This document shows, in pieces, positions 1-12,463 of a stretch of DNA of 64,000 nt (positions within the stretch are counted from its first letter, which is position 1; each line of letters opens with the position of its first letter). The position numbers and the translations under genes are program-made. The stretch covers positions 10,974,001-11,038,000 of the forward strand of contig JAYKYS010000012.1 of assembly GCA_036924285.1 (NCBI GenBank). Reading direction: 5' to 3'. This DNA is from Asterella californica. Taxonomy: Eukaryota > Streptophyta > Marchantiopsida > Marchantiales > Aytoniaceae. The notes beneath the pieces were generated by a model. That model had not been told where the DNA came from. It saw nothing but the letters and a program-made list of their open reading frames with translations, and did not search any database.

Positions 1-825
1 TCAGGTTGCCTACAAACAACCGGGGAAGCGCAGGGGATACCAAACAAAGGCGAGAAGCAGTGAGGAAGGAAAAAGAACATGAGAAGAACCTCTACTATAT
101 TTTGTCTGCTTCTCGAGCTGTCTTCTTCTTCCGCGCGCTTCTGGCTCTAGTTCCAACTCCAATGCGACCCCACCAAGCTGCTTCCGCCGTCAGCTCCTGA
201 CTACGCCTCAATCGATCAAGACTTCCTCCTTCGATTCCACTCAGCCGTCCTCCAATGTCAGCTTCTGAGAGTTCACAGAAAACGCCTTCAGCTCGATATG
301 CTTCTGCTCTCAGTAATTCGACCTTGCCTTTCTTCTAGCTTCGAATCAATCCTGACCTCTCTCAATTTCACCTCGCTGCCTTCCTCACTCGAATCAATCA
401 CTCTTGAATCGATCTTCTCAACCAAGAAGCGCTCTTGCTGCGAGAAATCACAATTTGCTAATGCGCTTCCTGCGCATCTTCCCCGCAGTTTACCGATTTC
501 GACCCTCCTGACCTACCTAACCTGTTCGGTGCTACCTGGTAGGTGCACCTACTTCTTACGTGGTGAAGCTTCCGCGGTTGTCATCTTTCGGAAGATACGT
601 GTCTTCCGTCGTCTTCCGTCTTCGGAAGACACAACCGAAAAGACGCTTCCCAGAAGACGGTCGTCTTCCGAAGAAGTCAACTTCTTATTACAAAAAGCTC
701 GTAAGATCATCTTCCTTCTAAGGAAGCCGTAGTCTTAAGTAACAACGCTTCTTCAGTTATACAAACAAGTTATTAATCTTAAAAATTTCAAAAATTCGTG
801 AATCTTGTAATTTGTGGGCACCACA
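1..825 (-). repeat. LTR of element A family (truncated by window edge)
   Basis: This stretch is a direct, same-orientation copy of 6411-7238 and an inverted copy of the first ~830 bases of the LTR at 13820-14955. Read on the minus strand it begins TGTGGTGCCCAC at 825. The remaining ~300 bases of the LTR lie left of the window. It is either the 3' LTR of element A or the 5' LTR of another family member extending leftwards. The window edge prevents a decision. It is rich in the hexamer GAAGAC and its complement. Confidence 0.75.
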
Positions 826-3204
826 CTAGGTCTTTAATGTACAAGTCACAAGAGAAATAGACGATAATCTATTGTATTCAGGTATGTGTTTTGCATCTAT
901 ACTATATAATTATACCGTTTACTATTATTAACTCCTAACCTAATGGGCAATGATTAACAATGGCACGTGGCAGCTTAGCAAGACAAAAGCGGAGGATAGA
1001 TTGAAAAAGAAGACAATGTGAAGTCAGAGGTCAAGACCTAAAGTTGAAAAATAGGGTTTTTGGGCTCATAGAGGAGAGACTTGCTTCACATAGAGAAAAG
1101 AAAAGGACATCGTGGTTTTGAGGAGATTGAGATTGAGAGAAAGGTTAGGTTAAAAGAGAAATTGACTATGGAGTGGAAATTGACTATTGAGTACTTGATG
1201 GAGGTACTATAAAGAGTCTCCGAGACCTGCCGACCTTTGTCAGATAAGCTATTGTGCCCGTGCGGATATATGAGCCCTTGATTTTACTATTAGTGTGAGA
1301 ATAAAGTTTGGATTTGTGTGCTTAACTTGAATTGAAGTGCTTAATGTGAAATTTGCTCTATTTTCTTGCAATTATCTTGTTTTTCTATTTTCAAGCATCC
1401 ATTAGAGATTATATTCTTGCCCAATATTTATATTGATCTCTTGCATTCCAACTTTGTCACCGATAGTAGAAGCGCTATCCAAATATCTTTCAAACCAAAG
1501 TCAGAAATAGTCACATATATGTCTAAGTCCTTAAGTTAGAAATCGATACGTGCAAAAGACTAATCAGTTATCCTAAATCAGTCCGAAGGTTGTCAAGCCT
1601 CTTGTTTATTAGAGGAAGGTTTAACAAAATGAATATGAAGACAGAAAAGATATAATTGTCCCAAGGGAGGTTCATGTTTGACGACTATTCATTACATACA
1701 AGAGATTTTATTTTGAGATCTACAGTCGAACGCTTCAATTGGTATCAAAGCATGTCCAAGCTTGATATTTCTAAAACATCGTCGGCAATGGAAGCTGACC
1801 GGGATGGATGAGATGAAGGCGTTGCTGAAAAAGCTAGTGGAAGATGAGAACAAGGTTCTTAAGGCAGATTTAGCTCGAAGAAAAGCAATACATGAGAAGG
1901 AAGTAGAGGCTCATGTACCGCAAACCAAACCAATTAAGAATGTAGCGTACTAGGTGAAGGAGCAATTGAACCAGCAGCAGAAGTGGCTAATGCTGCTCAA
2001 GCATGCAAGACTGAAGGTTAGGGAAAACGTTAAGGAAGGTGCAAGATAATGTTGCAAAAGCTAGTTCAGCCAAAGAAGTACACAAGCGGAAAGTCAAGTG
2101 GGCTGAACTAGCAACTTCGTTAGCTTTCAACGGTGAGAAAAGCTTTTTCAAGTTTGAGTTATGGGTTATTGAGATGGAGCATTATTTGATGAGCACAGTT
2201 GGTTCACTTATGCTATTAGTAGACTAGAAGGAGGGGCTAAGGAATTGTATGGAGGTCACTAACGAATGAGGAGTTTGAAGATACAACTCTTATGTCCAAC
2301 TGGGCAGAACTGAAAGACGAGCTCCAATGTCATTTGATAACAGTTGACGAAGCTACACAATTTCCGTTAGATCTCATTCATTTGAGATAGAAAGGGAGTA
2401 TCAAGCAGTACATCTAGTGGTTTTTTGAGCTAGTTACTCATCTGCACATGGTGGATCGCATCGACCTGTTGTTTCATTAAGAAATGTCTACAAGGTTTCT
2501 ATGCTAGTGTGTTTAACAACTGGGTTATGTTTTACAAGTTTGAAGACATGCAAGATTTGTTTGCTTACCTAGAAGCGACAGAGAACATAAAGGGACGTAA
2601 CTATACTGTGTAGCCTTCCAAGTTTCAGCGTGGAACTAGTGGTGGTGAGCATAATAAGGAATATCGGCAAACATTATCCTCAAGGTCAGACAACGTCCTC
2701 TTAGAATATGGGTGGTAGAGGACGTGGTGGATGATTTGGTGCATCAAGAATAATGTTTTCTCGTGGACCTCAGCAACAAGGAGTTACTCGTGGTCTCTCT
2801 CAGACACGACCTACTGGGTCTAGTGCACACAATGCAGTATCAAACCAAGCTTTGACTTCAAGTGTAAAGAGCAGTGGAGCTAGCAGTGTTACACCTTCAA
2901 GGACTACCATATATTTTTTATGTGGAGGTGATGGTCATATTGCTCTTGAGTGTTTTCAACCTCCTTCAACGAGCAATGCTCGTGGTTTGACAACTGAAGA
3001 GACAACCAGTGTTGAAGAACCTATTGAAGCAACTACTAGTGCAGAGGTATGTGTTGTGAGCATTTGGTAGAACATGAAGATTGTCTACTGTAGATTGTAG
3101 TAAAAATAAGAAACCAATAGTGTTGTTTGCTCATTGATACCGGAGCATACATGAATGTCTTGGATGAAAAACTTATCAAGATCTTAGGGGTGACTAGAAC
3201 CAAG
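826..3204 (+). mobile_element. 5' part of Ty3/Gypsy-type element C
   Basis: Truncated plus-strand LTR retrotransposon. A putative LTR (no more than about 826-1737, ending in CA) is followed by a Met-tRNA-type primer binding site at 1739-1752. Degenerate gag reading frames follow: a charged coiled-coil-like piece at 1762-1953, and a gag core piece at 2039-2227 with WAELATSLAFNGEKSFFKF. A zinc-knuckle-like motif lies near 2930-2960, where the first Cys of CCHC is Tyr and the GHIALEC part remains. A retropepsin start with LIDTGA lies at 3130-3150. In-frame stops break all of these. The element stops near 3204, where sequence of element A begins on the other strand. Its last ~145 LTR bases recur at about 31117-31262. 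Confidence 0.7.
1739..1752 (+). promoter_or_regulatory. Primer binding site of element C
   Basis: TTGGTATCAAAGCA directly follows a CA-ending LTR and resembles the complement of the 3' end of initiator Met-tRNA (TGGTATCAGAGC) with one mismatch. The degenerate gag frame starts shortly after it. Confidence 0.6.
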
Positions 3205-5231
3205 GTGGCTTCCTCCTCATCGTTCTTCGCTGGCCCTGCTGTCGTTGCTGCTGCTTCTTCCTCGGCTTCTGCTTCTGCTTCTGCTTCGGAAGACGGAAGC
3301 GTCTTCTGGAAAGCGGAGTCGAGTGGTGCTTCCTCGCTCTTCTGAAGCATTAGTTCGGTACTAGGGACCATGGCGACCTCATAGGGGTCCGAGGAAGTCG
3401 CTTCCTCCACACGGAATACTTGGGAAGACGGTTCTTCTTCCTGTCTTCCAAAAGATATCTTGTCTTCCGGAGTCTTCTCGGCTTCCAACACTGTCACTAC
3501 CAAGTGCACAGCGAGGTCGAACTCCTCCTTCTCCATGTCGGCACCGATCGATGATACTAGGGCTTGGGAAGATGTAGTTACCAGTGGCGGAGTCGAGGGA
3601 AGTCCATAGAGTGTCTTCACCCCCTCTATTTGCCTATCCAAGTATCGGAACATACTCTCCTTGCACTATACCAACATCACCTTGGACTCATCGTCCCACT
3701 CTCTAGCCAAGGTAAGCAACTTCCTACCCGCGGTGAAGTTGAACTTCTTCCGAAGCGCTTCCATCGACTGTGTTAGCATCTCCTGCGCATGAGCTTCCGC
3801 TGCTTCCCGCTGCATCTTCTCGGCTGCAACTCGCGCTTCTGCGGCTTCCCGCTGCGTCTTCCATGTTGTCTTCTCCTCTGCGAGGACGGTGATCTTCTCC
3901 CGCACTCGGAGAACCTCTTGGTCGCGCTGCTGTAAACGCGCCTGCAACTCCTGGTTGCTCTCTTCTCCAGCAACTCCATAGCTGGCTGGATCTCTGAGTG
4001 GAAGAAGGCATTGAACTCTTCCAGTCTTCTTCCCGCGGAAAACATGTTCATCTCCACAATCCGATCGGAGGTGTCAACCTTGTCTTCCAGAGACAAGGAT
4101 GCCTCTTCCACCAATATGGTCTTCAGCTTCTGCGCATGGGAAGAAGCTACTCTTCTCATCTTCCGGGGTGGAAGATCTCTCCCCATGGTAGAAGCGGTCG
4201 TCTTTACTGCGCTTCCTCGCATCGCAGTAGGAGTATCCATCCATTCTTCGTCTTTTGGAGTCTTTGGAAGACTCCCTGGTGTTGCAGAAGCGGTCTTCTG
4301 CGCAGCTGGGGTACTCAAGGGTTCATCCGGGGAGTCGGACTCCGATCCAGAGTGAATGATCGGGAAGGAGGTGGTCTTCCTAGGCACGTTCCTAGGACCC
4401 ATTTTCCTTGGTGGTGTCGCGTCTTCTGATCCATTGGAATCGTCTTTTCTCACCAGAAGCGTCTTCTGATGAGTACCGGGCCTCATCTGCGGCATCAGAG
4501 TGGGAGGGGGAGTCATTGCTGCTGCTCGGTCGTCTTCTCCTGAGGTCTCCTCCTTCGTCTCATGCTGCCCTGTTGGCCCATATCTCGCCAACTGATCTTC
4601 CGTGAGATCCCCCTTGGCCACGTACAGATAACAAGAATGGAGTAAGATGTCTTCCTGCCGGGGTACCTAAGTACACCAACTCCGCTTGCACATATACGTG
4701 GAAGAACGCGCCCTAGTTGACGTTCTCTTTGGCACACACTGCTTCTAGGAACTCCACGTCTTGATCTCTAAGGTACCTCGTCTTCTACGCTTTCCCTTTG
4801 GGAAAGAAATGAAGGAACAGCTTCACCAGAAGACGCTTCTGCGGCTCCCTGTAAGATTCAACCTTTCAGCCGTTTCTTCCCTGCCTGTCCTCTAGGAAGA
4901 GACAAGTTGTGCTTCCAGGCACATGCCACTCACTCGAGATCCTAGGTAAGATCTTCTTCTCGAGTCAATAACCTCGGTTCTCAGATTTTGGTCTGTGATA
5001 GGCTCTGTGCCATCAATCCTCGGTCCAGGAAGATGGTCTTCCTCGAGCTACTCTTGTCTTCGCAGGTACACGGTTACGAGGCGGTAATGCTGTCCAAACC
5101 TCCTCCAGAAGACCCTGGTCGGCGAGATTCCGATCCCACAGAAAGAAGTCGAGACCCAACTCCTTAAAGAAGGGTTTGGCCTCGGCCACTTCTGCTGTCG
5201 GTAACACCAACCCTCGAGGATGCATCAACAT
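3036..5231 (-). pseudogene. Broken gag-like coiled-coil ORF of element A
   Basis: Minus-strand relative of the long ORF of element B (15835-18147), broken by frameshifts and stops. Recognisable pieces are an N-terminal part at 5231-5013 (starts MLMHPRGLVLP, contains LDFFLWD), a central charged part at 4621-3773, a coiled-coil part at 3947-3666, and a C-terminal part from 3653 with MFRYLDRQIEGVKTLYG. The C-terminal part includes an EAEAEAEAE run from a GCTTCT microsatellite (about 3260-3290). Homology to B ends near 3204, and sequence beyond that belongs to element C. I recognise no catalytic domain. By position it would be the gag-like protein of a non-autonomous LTR element. Confidence 0.6.
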
Positions 5232-6093
5232 ACTTGAAACTATGTTGCACTAAGCCACACGTACTTACTGTGAGCCGAAGGCTCAGTCCTTCCCAAGTCC
5301 TCACAGTCTAGCTTCCACTCTCAGAAGACGAATCTAGTCTTCCAGAAGACAGCTACTTCGTCTTTCGGGATTCTAACAGTGCTTCCTAAATAGCTCTCGT
5401 CTTCCGAGCTATATCTAAACAATCCTAACTAAGCAAGGCCTCGCATGGATTCCTAAGAAGACAACCCACCTTGCATTACATCCTACTTCCTAACAGAAGA
5501 TACAAGATTTGCGAGAAGTAGAGTGTACAACAGGTTTAGAAGATGGTTGCGAGCTCCTGCGATGACAGTGGCCTCTGGGAAGACTCCCGGGATAGCTTCC
5601 GATTCAATATCGTTCTCGGAAGACCTCCCGAAGCCAGGCTTCCCTTCACTGGTCTCACCTGTCTTCTGCTTCCTACACGCAATCTATCCTCACAACAGAC
5701 ACACGACATTCGCACTCTGTTCTTCTGACTTCTCACCTCTCATACGCACTTAGAAGAAGCTTGCTGCATGAGGGGAAGACATGACCCTCGACCATTCTCT
5801 CCAGATTCTGCCAGCAAGACTTCTCACAACTCTCTTCTAAGTTCGGGAAGAAGAAGGAATAGACTGCTATGGGTCGGACGGAAGAGATCCGTAACGAACC
5901 CTCACGTCTTCTCGCGCATTCTGCCAGCCTTTCCAGTCTTCTAGTCTCTCCATGAAGATGTGGATTTGAGAAGCTTGGAAGATTGGGAGGCACAGACCTA
6001 GTTCCCAACTTCCAACTTCTCAAAATAACAAACAAGTCACCAAGCCACTCGGGATTCGTACCAAGCCTCTCTTAACACCAAAGCAAAGCAAAT

Positions 6094-6110
6094 CCACTCT
6101 TGATACGAAT
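6094..6110 (-). promoter_or_regulatory. Primer-binding-like site of element A
   Basis: Immediately inside the LTR, the minus strand reads ATTCGTATCAAGAGTGG, identical to the corresponding site in element B. It resembles, with differences, plant Met-tRNA primer sites of the TGGTATCAGAGC type. The assignment is by position. Confidence 0.4.
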
Positions 6111-7238
6111 TGCACACATTCGTCTTCCGAAGACAGTCAGGCTTCCGAAGCATCTTCCGAAGATGTTCAGGTTACAGAAGCGTCTTCCGAAGATGTTCAG
6201 ATCTTCTGAAGCGTCTTCTGTTCAAGGTTTCGGGGGTAGAAGGATGATAGGGTAGGGAAATTGATAGTTGTGATCTCTAATTTGAGGACGATGGGTAGGA
6301 AAGCTCGAATTGCACTCGGGAAGAAGCAAGAAGATGGCTGTCGAAAATTGGGCTGCGCTTCCGCGTCCAATGTCTCAGAAGGAAAAATGTGGAGAGGGAA
6401 TCAATCGATCAGGTTGCCTGCAAACAACTGGGGAAGCGCGGGGGATACCAAACAAAAGACGAGAAGCAGGGAGAAGGGAAAAGAACATGGGAAGAACCTC
6501 TACAGTCTTCTGTCTTCTTCCCGGTCTTCCTTCAATCTTCTGCGCACTTACGACTTCGACCCCAGTTCCAATGCGACCTCACTAAGCTGCTGCTGCTGCC
6601 AATGCCATGCCACTCCTCAATCGAATAAGGTTCCTCCTCTGATTCCTCGCAGCTGCCCTTCAATGTCTGCTTCCGGGAGTCTTCAGAAGACTTCTTCAGC
6701 TCGATGTGCTTCCTACTCTTCAGCGATTTGCCCTCGTCTCCTTCCTAGTTCCTAGCATCCTGGCTCTACTCAATTTCACTCTGCTGCCTTCACTCAACTC
6801 GATTACCCTCCAATTCGATCTTCTAGACCAAAGCAACCTCGATGCGGGAAGCGGGTAATGTTCTGCGCTAATGCGCTTCCTTCGCATCTTCTCGTGCAGT
6901 TTAGGGGTTCGCAACCTAGATGACATACTTGACCTACCTAACCTACTCGGTGTTACCTGGTGGGTACACATACTTCTTACGTGGTTTAAGCTTCCGCGGT
7001 TGCCGTCTTCTGGAAGATACGTGTCTTCCGTCTTCCGCCGTCTTCTGTCTTCAAAAGACACAACCGAGACGGTCGTCTCCGAAGAAGTAAACTTCTTATT
7101 ACGAAAAAGGATCGCAAGATCATCTTCCTTCTAAGGAAGCCATAATCTTACGTAACAAAGCTTCTTCAGTTATACAAACAAGTTATTAATCTTAAAAATT
7201 TCAAAAATTCGTGAATCTTGTAAATTGTGGGCACCGCA
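6111..7238 (-). repeat. 5' LTR of element A
   Basis: About 1128 bases. On the minus strand it starts TGCGGTGCCCAC (7238) and ends in TGTGTGCA (6111). It aligns along its length with the LTR of element B at 13820-14955, which is in the opposite orientation. It also aligns with 1-825 in the same orientation. It contains repeated GTCTTC/GAAGAC motifs. Confidence 0.75.
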
Positions 7239-9674
7239 AGGTGCAGTCGGACGCGATCGACTATGCGAATGATAGAGTGTTGATGCATATTCATTGCTTG
7301 AGAAAATGGCCGTATTACTTGGGACTTCAAAAAACCCAAGCGTATACTGATAATATTTCGCTCAGGTACTTTGGAAACACAAGATCAAGTGACGCCAAAG
7401 CAACTAGGGTGGCATGATACCTTGGTGCTCATGAATGTGGAAATAATCCACAAAGTGAGAAAAGACAATGTGGTCCCGAACGCCTTGAGTCGCAAGGAGG
7501 AATATCTTCTATCATCGACATAAATTTTGTGAGCTATGTATCCTAAGGACTCAAACTTGGAGAGCCGAATACGTGAGAGTTACATGGGTGATGATCAAAC
7601 AAAGGAGTATTTGGAACAACTCAAATGAGGAGTGAAGTTGCAGAACATGCAACTTAGATATGACTTACTCATGTTCAAGCAATCTAGTTTATGTGGGATA
7701 AGAAAAACTCATGACTAAGTTCCTCAAAGAGTGTCCTGATGTGCCCTTATAATGTCATAAAAGAGAAAAATCCACTTTAGCAGTAATAGCTAAAAAGTTT
7801 TATTGGCCCGACATGAAAGACAATGTTGCTCACTTTATGAAAACATGTAACATGTCAAGCGAATTGGGTTTCTTATGAGAAGAAACAGAAGTTGCTTCAT
7901 CCTTTGTTGATTCCAGCCAAACCTTGGGAAATCATCAGCATGGTTCATTACGTCTTTGCCTGACAAGCAGATACAACACCATCTTTGTGATTGTTGACTA
8001 ATTTAGCAAACTCACAAAGTTTGCTCCTACCTTGGTGGCATTCACATGAGTTACCCCGGAGTATTATTTCAGGTCGGGACTCTAAGTTCACAAGTGCTTT
8101 TTGTAAACACTTGTTCCAAAAGTTGGAGACTAAGTTAAAATTAGTACCGCTTTTTATCCTGAAACGGATGGACAAACGAGTTAACTCGATTTTGAATCAA
8201 TATTTGAGGAATTATGTGAGCACGGACCAAAGTGATTGGACGGAATGGCTCAGTCTTGCAGAATATTGCTACAACTCCACGAAGCATTCAACAATCGACG
8301 AATCGTCTTTCTTGCTGGTTTACAAATGTGAGCTAGAAAGGTCTCTTAACTTGACTCTTGTAGAGAGTTCTACATCGGTACGACCAAGAGCACGACAAAC
8401 ATCAATGTTTGTCATGTTCTTGGTCGTGATAGGAATGCAGCGGCGCGAGGAACAAGTGAAGAAGAACCTCGACAAAGCGCATCAACTTTACACGAAGTAA
8501 ACAAGCATCGGTGACAAGTGAAGTTACAAGTGGACGAAGAAGTATGGTTGAGTACGAAGAACTTCACCCTTCCAGAGGAAGTTTCGGAGAAGTTCTCATC
8601 AAAGTTTGCGGGACCTTTTGTCATTGTCAAGAATCCGCATGAAGATGTCTATACTTTACATCTTCCTCCCCAGTGGTAGTTGCATTCGATCTTCCACATT
8701 TCTTTAGTAAAGAAGTACTTCAAGAATGATTTACGACCGGAGCGCAAACAAGTTCTCAGACCTCAACTTGAATATCGTGCAAGACGAGATGGAATACGAG
8801 ATGTAGATCATTTTGCGATCACTTTGTAAATCCAACCGAACAGAGTACTTGATCAAATGACGTAGATACCATTTGAAAGAAGCAACTTGGGTACCAGAGG
8901 AAGATCTAGAAAATGCAAACGAAGTCTTTGATCTCTTCAAACGGCAACAAGGACAGCAAGGGCGTTAGTAAGATGAGGACATCTCCTTCCAGCGAGGGAA
9001 GGAACCACGAATCATACGAATAGCAACTTGAGGTAATTTGGACCGATGGACTTTGTAGCTTTAACTCGTGTTTTGTAGAAATAAAGAATTTCTTTCTTAG
9101 AAATTGTCTAAGTGTATTGGTAGTGCATGGCTATGGCTAGTTCTGATCAGATGCCTAGGATATTGTCAAGAGGAGGAACGAAGTGCACTCAAAGGAATCA
9201 AGCTAGTTTGGATAAGCATCTAAATCAAGACGACTTAGCGTTGACAAAGCAACTGTGTACGGTTTACACTTGTCTTGAGGCTTGGGATGATCTTGCATTG
9301 CGGTTTTCCAACTGCAAGGTAAACTTAGTCGCGTGTCTAAGTCAAATCAAGTTATGACCAAAAAGTGAGCTTCGAGAGACCTAGTAAGTAGGTGTGAATA
9401 CATATAAGTTAGCAAGTTAGAGTCTTAAGTAGAATGTTTAGAAATTGGTCAACTAGTTTTGTTTAAGGATGGTCAAAAAAGTTAGGCTTCTCGAAGACTA
9501 GTTGGAATTTTCTAAGTGTTCTAGCGACGACTTAAGACTCAAGTCAAGAAAGGAATTGCGGGTTAGCTATCAAAACGCAATTCTAGTGCTAAGGAGTTGG
9601 CTACTCATTGTGAACTTAGCATTAACTTAAAGATCATTGTTGATGAGGACATCAACCTTCAAAGTGGAGGTGAA
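7239..9674 (+). mobile_element. 3' half of chromovirus (Ty3/Gypsy) element G
   Basis: Decayed pol sequence in the order RNase H tail (7239-7420, HCLRKWPYYLGLQKTQAY), integrase zinc-binding and core region (about 7560-8500, with FVIVD, NSILNQYLRNYVS and WLSLAEYCYNSTKHST), and a chromodomain-like end at about 8860-8968 (KEATWVPEEDLENANEVFD). A 3' untranslated tract ends in a polypurine-like run before TGTCACGATC at 9675. Many stops and frameshifts make it inactive. It is the same family as element D. Its 5' half is missing where element A abuts it. Confidence 0.75.
8970..9674 (+). other. 3' untranslated tract of element G
   Basis: No gene is visible. The tract is closely similar to 23282-23995 in element D and ends with the purine-rich AAAGTGGAGGTGAA that precedes the LTR start, consistent with a polypurine tract. 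Confidence 0.55.
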
Positions 9675-10802
9675 TGTCACGATCCTCAGTCTCAAGAACA
9701 GTCACAGACGCGAACAATAGAACCTTAGTTGACTTGCGTTAGGTTGTGAACGCTACGAGTAGGACTTAACGGTTTGACCGAGAAGTCAGGAACAAATGTA
9801 ACTTCAAGTGGTTCTTTGAATCGAAGTTGAAACATTGGGTTAGAACAAAGGGGCCTATCATAAGACGACCCTGACGAATGCTGACCTAAGGAGGCAAGTC
9901 TGAAAATAGATCAAAACGCAAGTCTGAGACGTAGGTCCGGAATGTGAGTTCCAGACGTAGGATCGAGACGTGCGTCTAGATGTTAGTCCGAACCACAAGG
10001 TCCAAGTTTGGGACTGGACCACAGGATCCGAGTTTTGAGATGGATCAGAAATTTGCTAAGTGTTGGAGCTCCAACGACATTTTGTATCGTGGACAGAGCT
10101 CCACATAAGATCTCGAGGTGAGTAAAGTATCATTGGAAAGGTCTCGACGAGAACTTTCTAGTGATATGCAAAATCCTCTAATTGATGTCAGAGTTGAGAA
10201 TTATGACCGATCCCGTGATCGGATTATGATATAATTTTCAGGGATCAAAGAGGAGGATGGGAAAGTATATATGAGAGGGGCTCGATGCTTCGGTGGACCA
10301 GGACGAGTCATCCGATCCTAGAGTTCGACGGACAGACTCTAAGTCATGAGGTGATGGCTGGGCCGGTTCTAAGACACGTTCCGGTCCAGACTTGAACGTC
10401 TGGACTTAGGAACGATGTAAGAGATGGAGCAAGACTAGGGAACGAGACGGCGGGTTAGACTACCGTTCGTGAGCCTAGACCCAGATGGACATCACGGGCG
10501 GTTGGGCCGCTAGGTGTGCTGGAGGCACCGTTTAAGACCTTGGACTTTATGAGAAATCCGTCCCAAGTCATCTTTTGACTTGCTCATGTTTTGAGATCGA
10601 CCTAGGCGGGTCTAGGTCGAGACTTAGGGAATGCTAAGCTTGATGATTAGGGAGACGGTCCGACTCCGATCCGGACCAAACTGAGTTAAGATAAGTGGTG
10701 CATGAACACTAACGTGTGATTGTGGTTTGCAGGTTAGCGTTATGAGTTTCGTGATCTACTGAGCAAGAGCTTCCGTTGACGCAACAAGGCGGTAGATGCG
10801 CA
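9675..10802 (+). repeat. LTR shared by elements G and D
   Basis: Starts TGTCACGATC after a polypurine-like run and ends in GCGCA just before a primer binding site. It is thus both the 3' LTR of G and the 5' LTR of D. It aligns with 23996-25345, apart from a 376-base duplication in the latter. LTR sharing like this is expected from recombination between neighbouring copies. Confidence 0.75.
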
Positions 10803-10807
10803 AAAAG

Positions 10808-10820
10808 TGGTATGAGAGCC
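10808..10820 (+). promoter_or_regulatory. Primer binding site of element D
   Basis: TGGTATGAGAGCC lies six bases after the LTR end. It differs by one base from the Met-tRNA-type site TGGTATCAGAGCC. Confidence 0.65.
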
Positions 10821-11114
10821 GACGCTTCGGCGAGCGAGAACTTGAGATAGCGACTAAAGACTAGACGCTTGAGGAGGGACGCGAGACACGAAGCAGATCA
10901 AGGTTTTTAGGGAACACTTGGAGCGATGATCGACGTAGGACAAAGTTCTAAGAGGAAGACCAAGAGACGACTGACGACTGACACTGAGACCAGATCGACT
11001 CGAGCTATCTCCGAGGTGTAGTCAAGGGACGATAACTGACAACCTTCATCCCAACATCAAGAGAGCTCTGTACCAGCTGCGACACCGGTGTAGCAAGATG
11101 GAGTCTTACCAACG

Positions 11115-11990
11115 GTGTCCAACGATTCAGGCGCGGGAAGTCAAGGAGATTTTTATGCGGAACTCATCAAGATGATGAAGATCATGCAGAAGGGTATGGT
11201 CTCCAAGGATAAACGTATCGCTGAGCTTGAGACAGACCAATGGAGTTCTTCTTCTATCAAAAAGCTTTGTAAGACAAATTCACCGAATCCGTTTTTGGAT
11301 ATAGGACGAGCTCGTAAGGTTAAAGATTTCTTAACTGAGTTGGACCTATACTTTGAGACGCAACAGGTCAAGGAGTCAGACAAGATGAGAGCGGCGGTTA
11401 CGTTCTTGAAGGATCATGCGCTTCTTTGGTGGACTGCATACAAGGACGAGCATGTCTTGATGTCTCGGTGCTTGGTTGGGAAGAGTTCAAGGAGTTGCTC
11501 GCAAGACGATTCACTTCGGAGTATCAAAGGATTCGAGATGGTGTTGAGTTAATTAGGTTGAAGTAGACGGGGACGTTAAGTGCTTATGTGCGCTAGTTCA
11601 GTGCTAAGCTGGATTTGTTCTCCAAGTGGAATGAGGAGATCAAAATATGTATATTTATTGGAGGACTCAAGTCTAAGTCGGAGAAGGTTCTCTTCCGGAT
11701 GGCGAAGCTACCTGAGACATGTGCCGAACTTTTGAAGCTAGCGGAGCGGATTGAAGACGACGAAGTCCAACAACAAAAACCCTTTGAACCACGCAGCATG
11801 GACAAGGTTCAGAAGAAGAACAAGAGCTTCAAGCGACAATAGGATGAGGGTGAGAAGGATCGGAAGGATTCTTCTGCCTCGGCAGCAAAGCGGCAACAAA
11901 TAGGGTCGAAACCTAAGGGGTAAACACCTGAGAAGGGCAATGATGCTAAGTTTACTTCCTACAATTGTGACGAGGCGGGTCATATTACTA
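11115..11990 (+). pseudogene. Degenerate gag of element D
   Basis: Gag-like sequence in two main frames: 11115-11552 (coiled segment KMMKIMQKGMVSKDKRIAEL, then FLTELDLYFETQQVKESDK and HALLWWTAYKDEH) and 11615-11842 (FSKWNEEIKICIFIGGLKS, MAKLPETCAELLKLAERIE). A lysine-rich linker and a remnant zinc knuckle (about 11955-12005, NCDEAGHITKGC) follow. The WW and FxxGL-type signatures are typical of plant chromovirus capsids. Stops and a frameshift near 11552 split it. Confidence 0.7.
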
Positions 11991-12025
11991 AAGGGTGCAC
12001 GAAACTTAAGGTTAGTAACTATAGC

Positions 12026-12290
12026 ATGAATGCGTTTGTTGCAAAGGACTTGTTGGAGGACCAGATGACTGTGATCTTGAGAACCACGAAAAAGACTCTG
12101 GAACTGATGTTTCTACAAGCCAAAGTTGCTAACCGTGATGTTACTTTGCTTGTGGACACAGGAGCGACCCACTCCTTCATAAGTCCGGAGTTGGTGAAGA
12201 AGCTGGACTTGTCTACCTCCAAGGCAGACAAACCTATTCATGTGCGCTTTGCCAATGACAAGACGTACTAAACTTCTGAAGTGACATTGG
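12026..12290 (+). pseudogene. Retropepsin region of element D
   Basis: Aspartic protease-like sequence with the active-site triad in LLVDTGATHSFISPELV, followed by KADKPIHVRFAND. A stop at 12271 interrupts it. It follows the zinc knuckle and precedes the reverse transcriptase, as in Ty3/Gypsy elements. Confidence 0.7.
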
Positions 12291-12463
12291 ACGTATGATT
12301 TGCCTGTGGGAAGTTGGAGTTCACAGAGAATTTCACAGTGTGCGAGATTGTCGATATCCATGTGGTTTTGAGAAAGACTTTCTTAGATCGGTTTGAGGTG
12401 GAACTTAGGCGAAAGCTGGGAGTGAGGCTGATCCGAAAGACGTAGAAAATTGATGACTTTGCG

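Larger units (their letters stand above)
3205..7238 (-). mobile_element. Element A, 3'-truncated gag-only LTR retrotransposon
   Basis: Minus-strand element made of a 5' LTR (7238 down to 6111), a primer-binding-like site just inside it, an untranslated leader and a broken gag-like ORF. It stops abruptly near 3204 at a junction with the oppositely oriented element C. No reverse transcriptase, integrase or protease of its own is visible, so it appears non-autonomous. It interrupts the RNase H region of chromovirus G at 7239. Confidence 0.65.

Noticed and set aside
6..732. Plus-strand open frames of 64 and 144 codons
   Set aside because: They lie within LTR sequence of the A family, and the same frames are not kept in the copies at 6111-7238 and 13820-14955.
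3998..4429. Plus-strand 143-codon frame
   Set aside because: It is antisense to the broken gag-like ORF of element A. The minus-strand frame has the homolog in element B.
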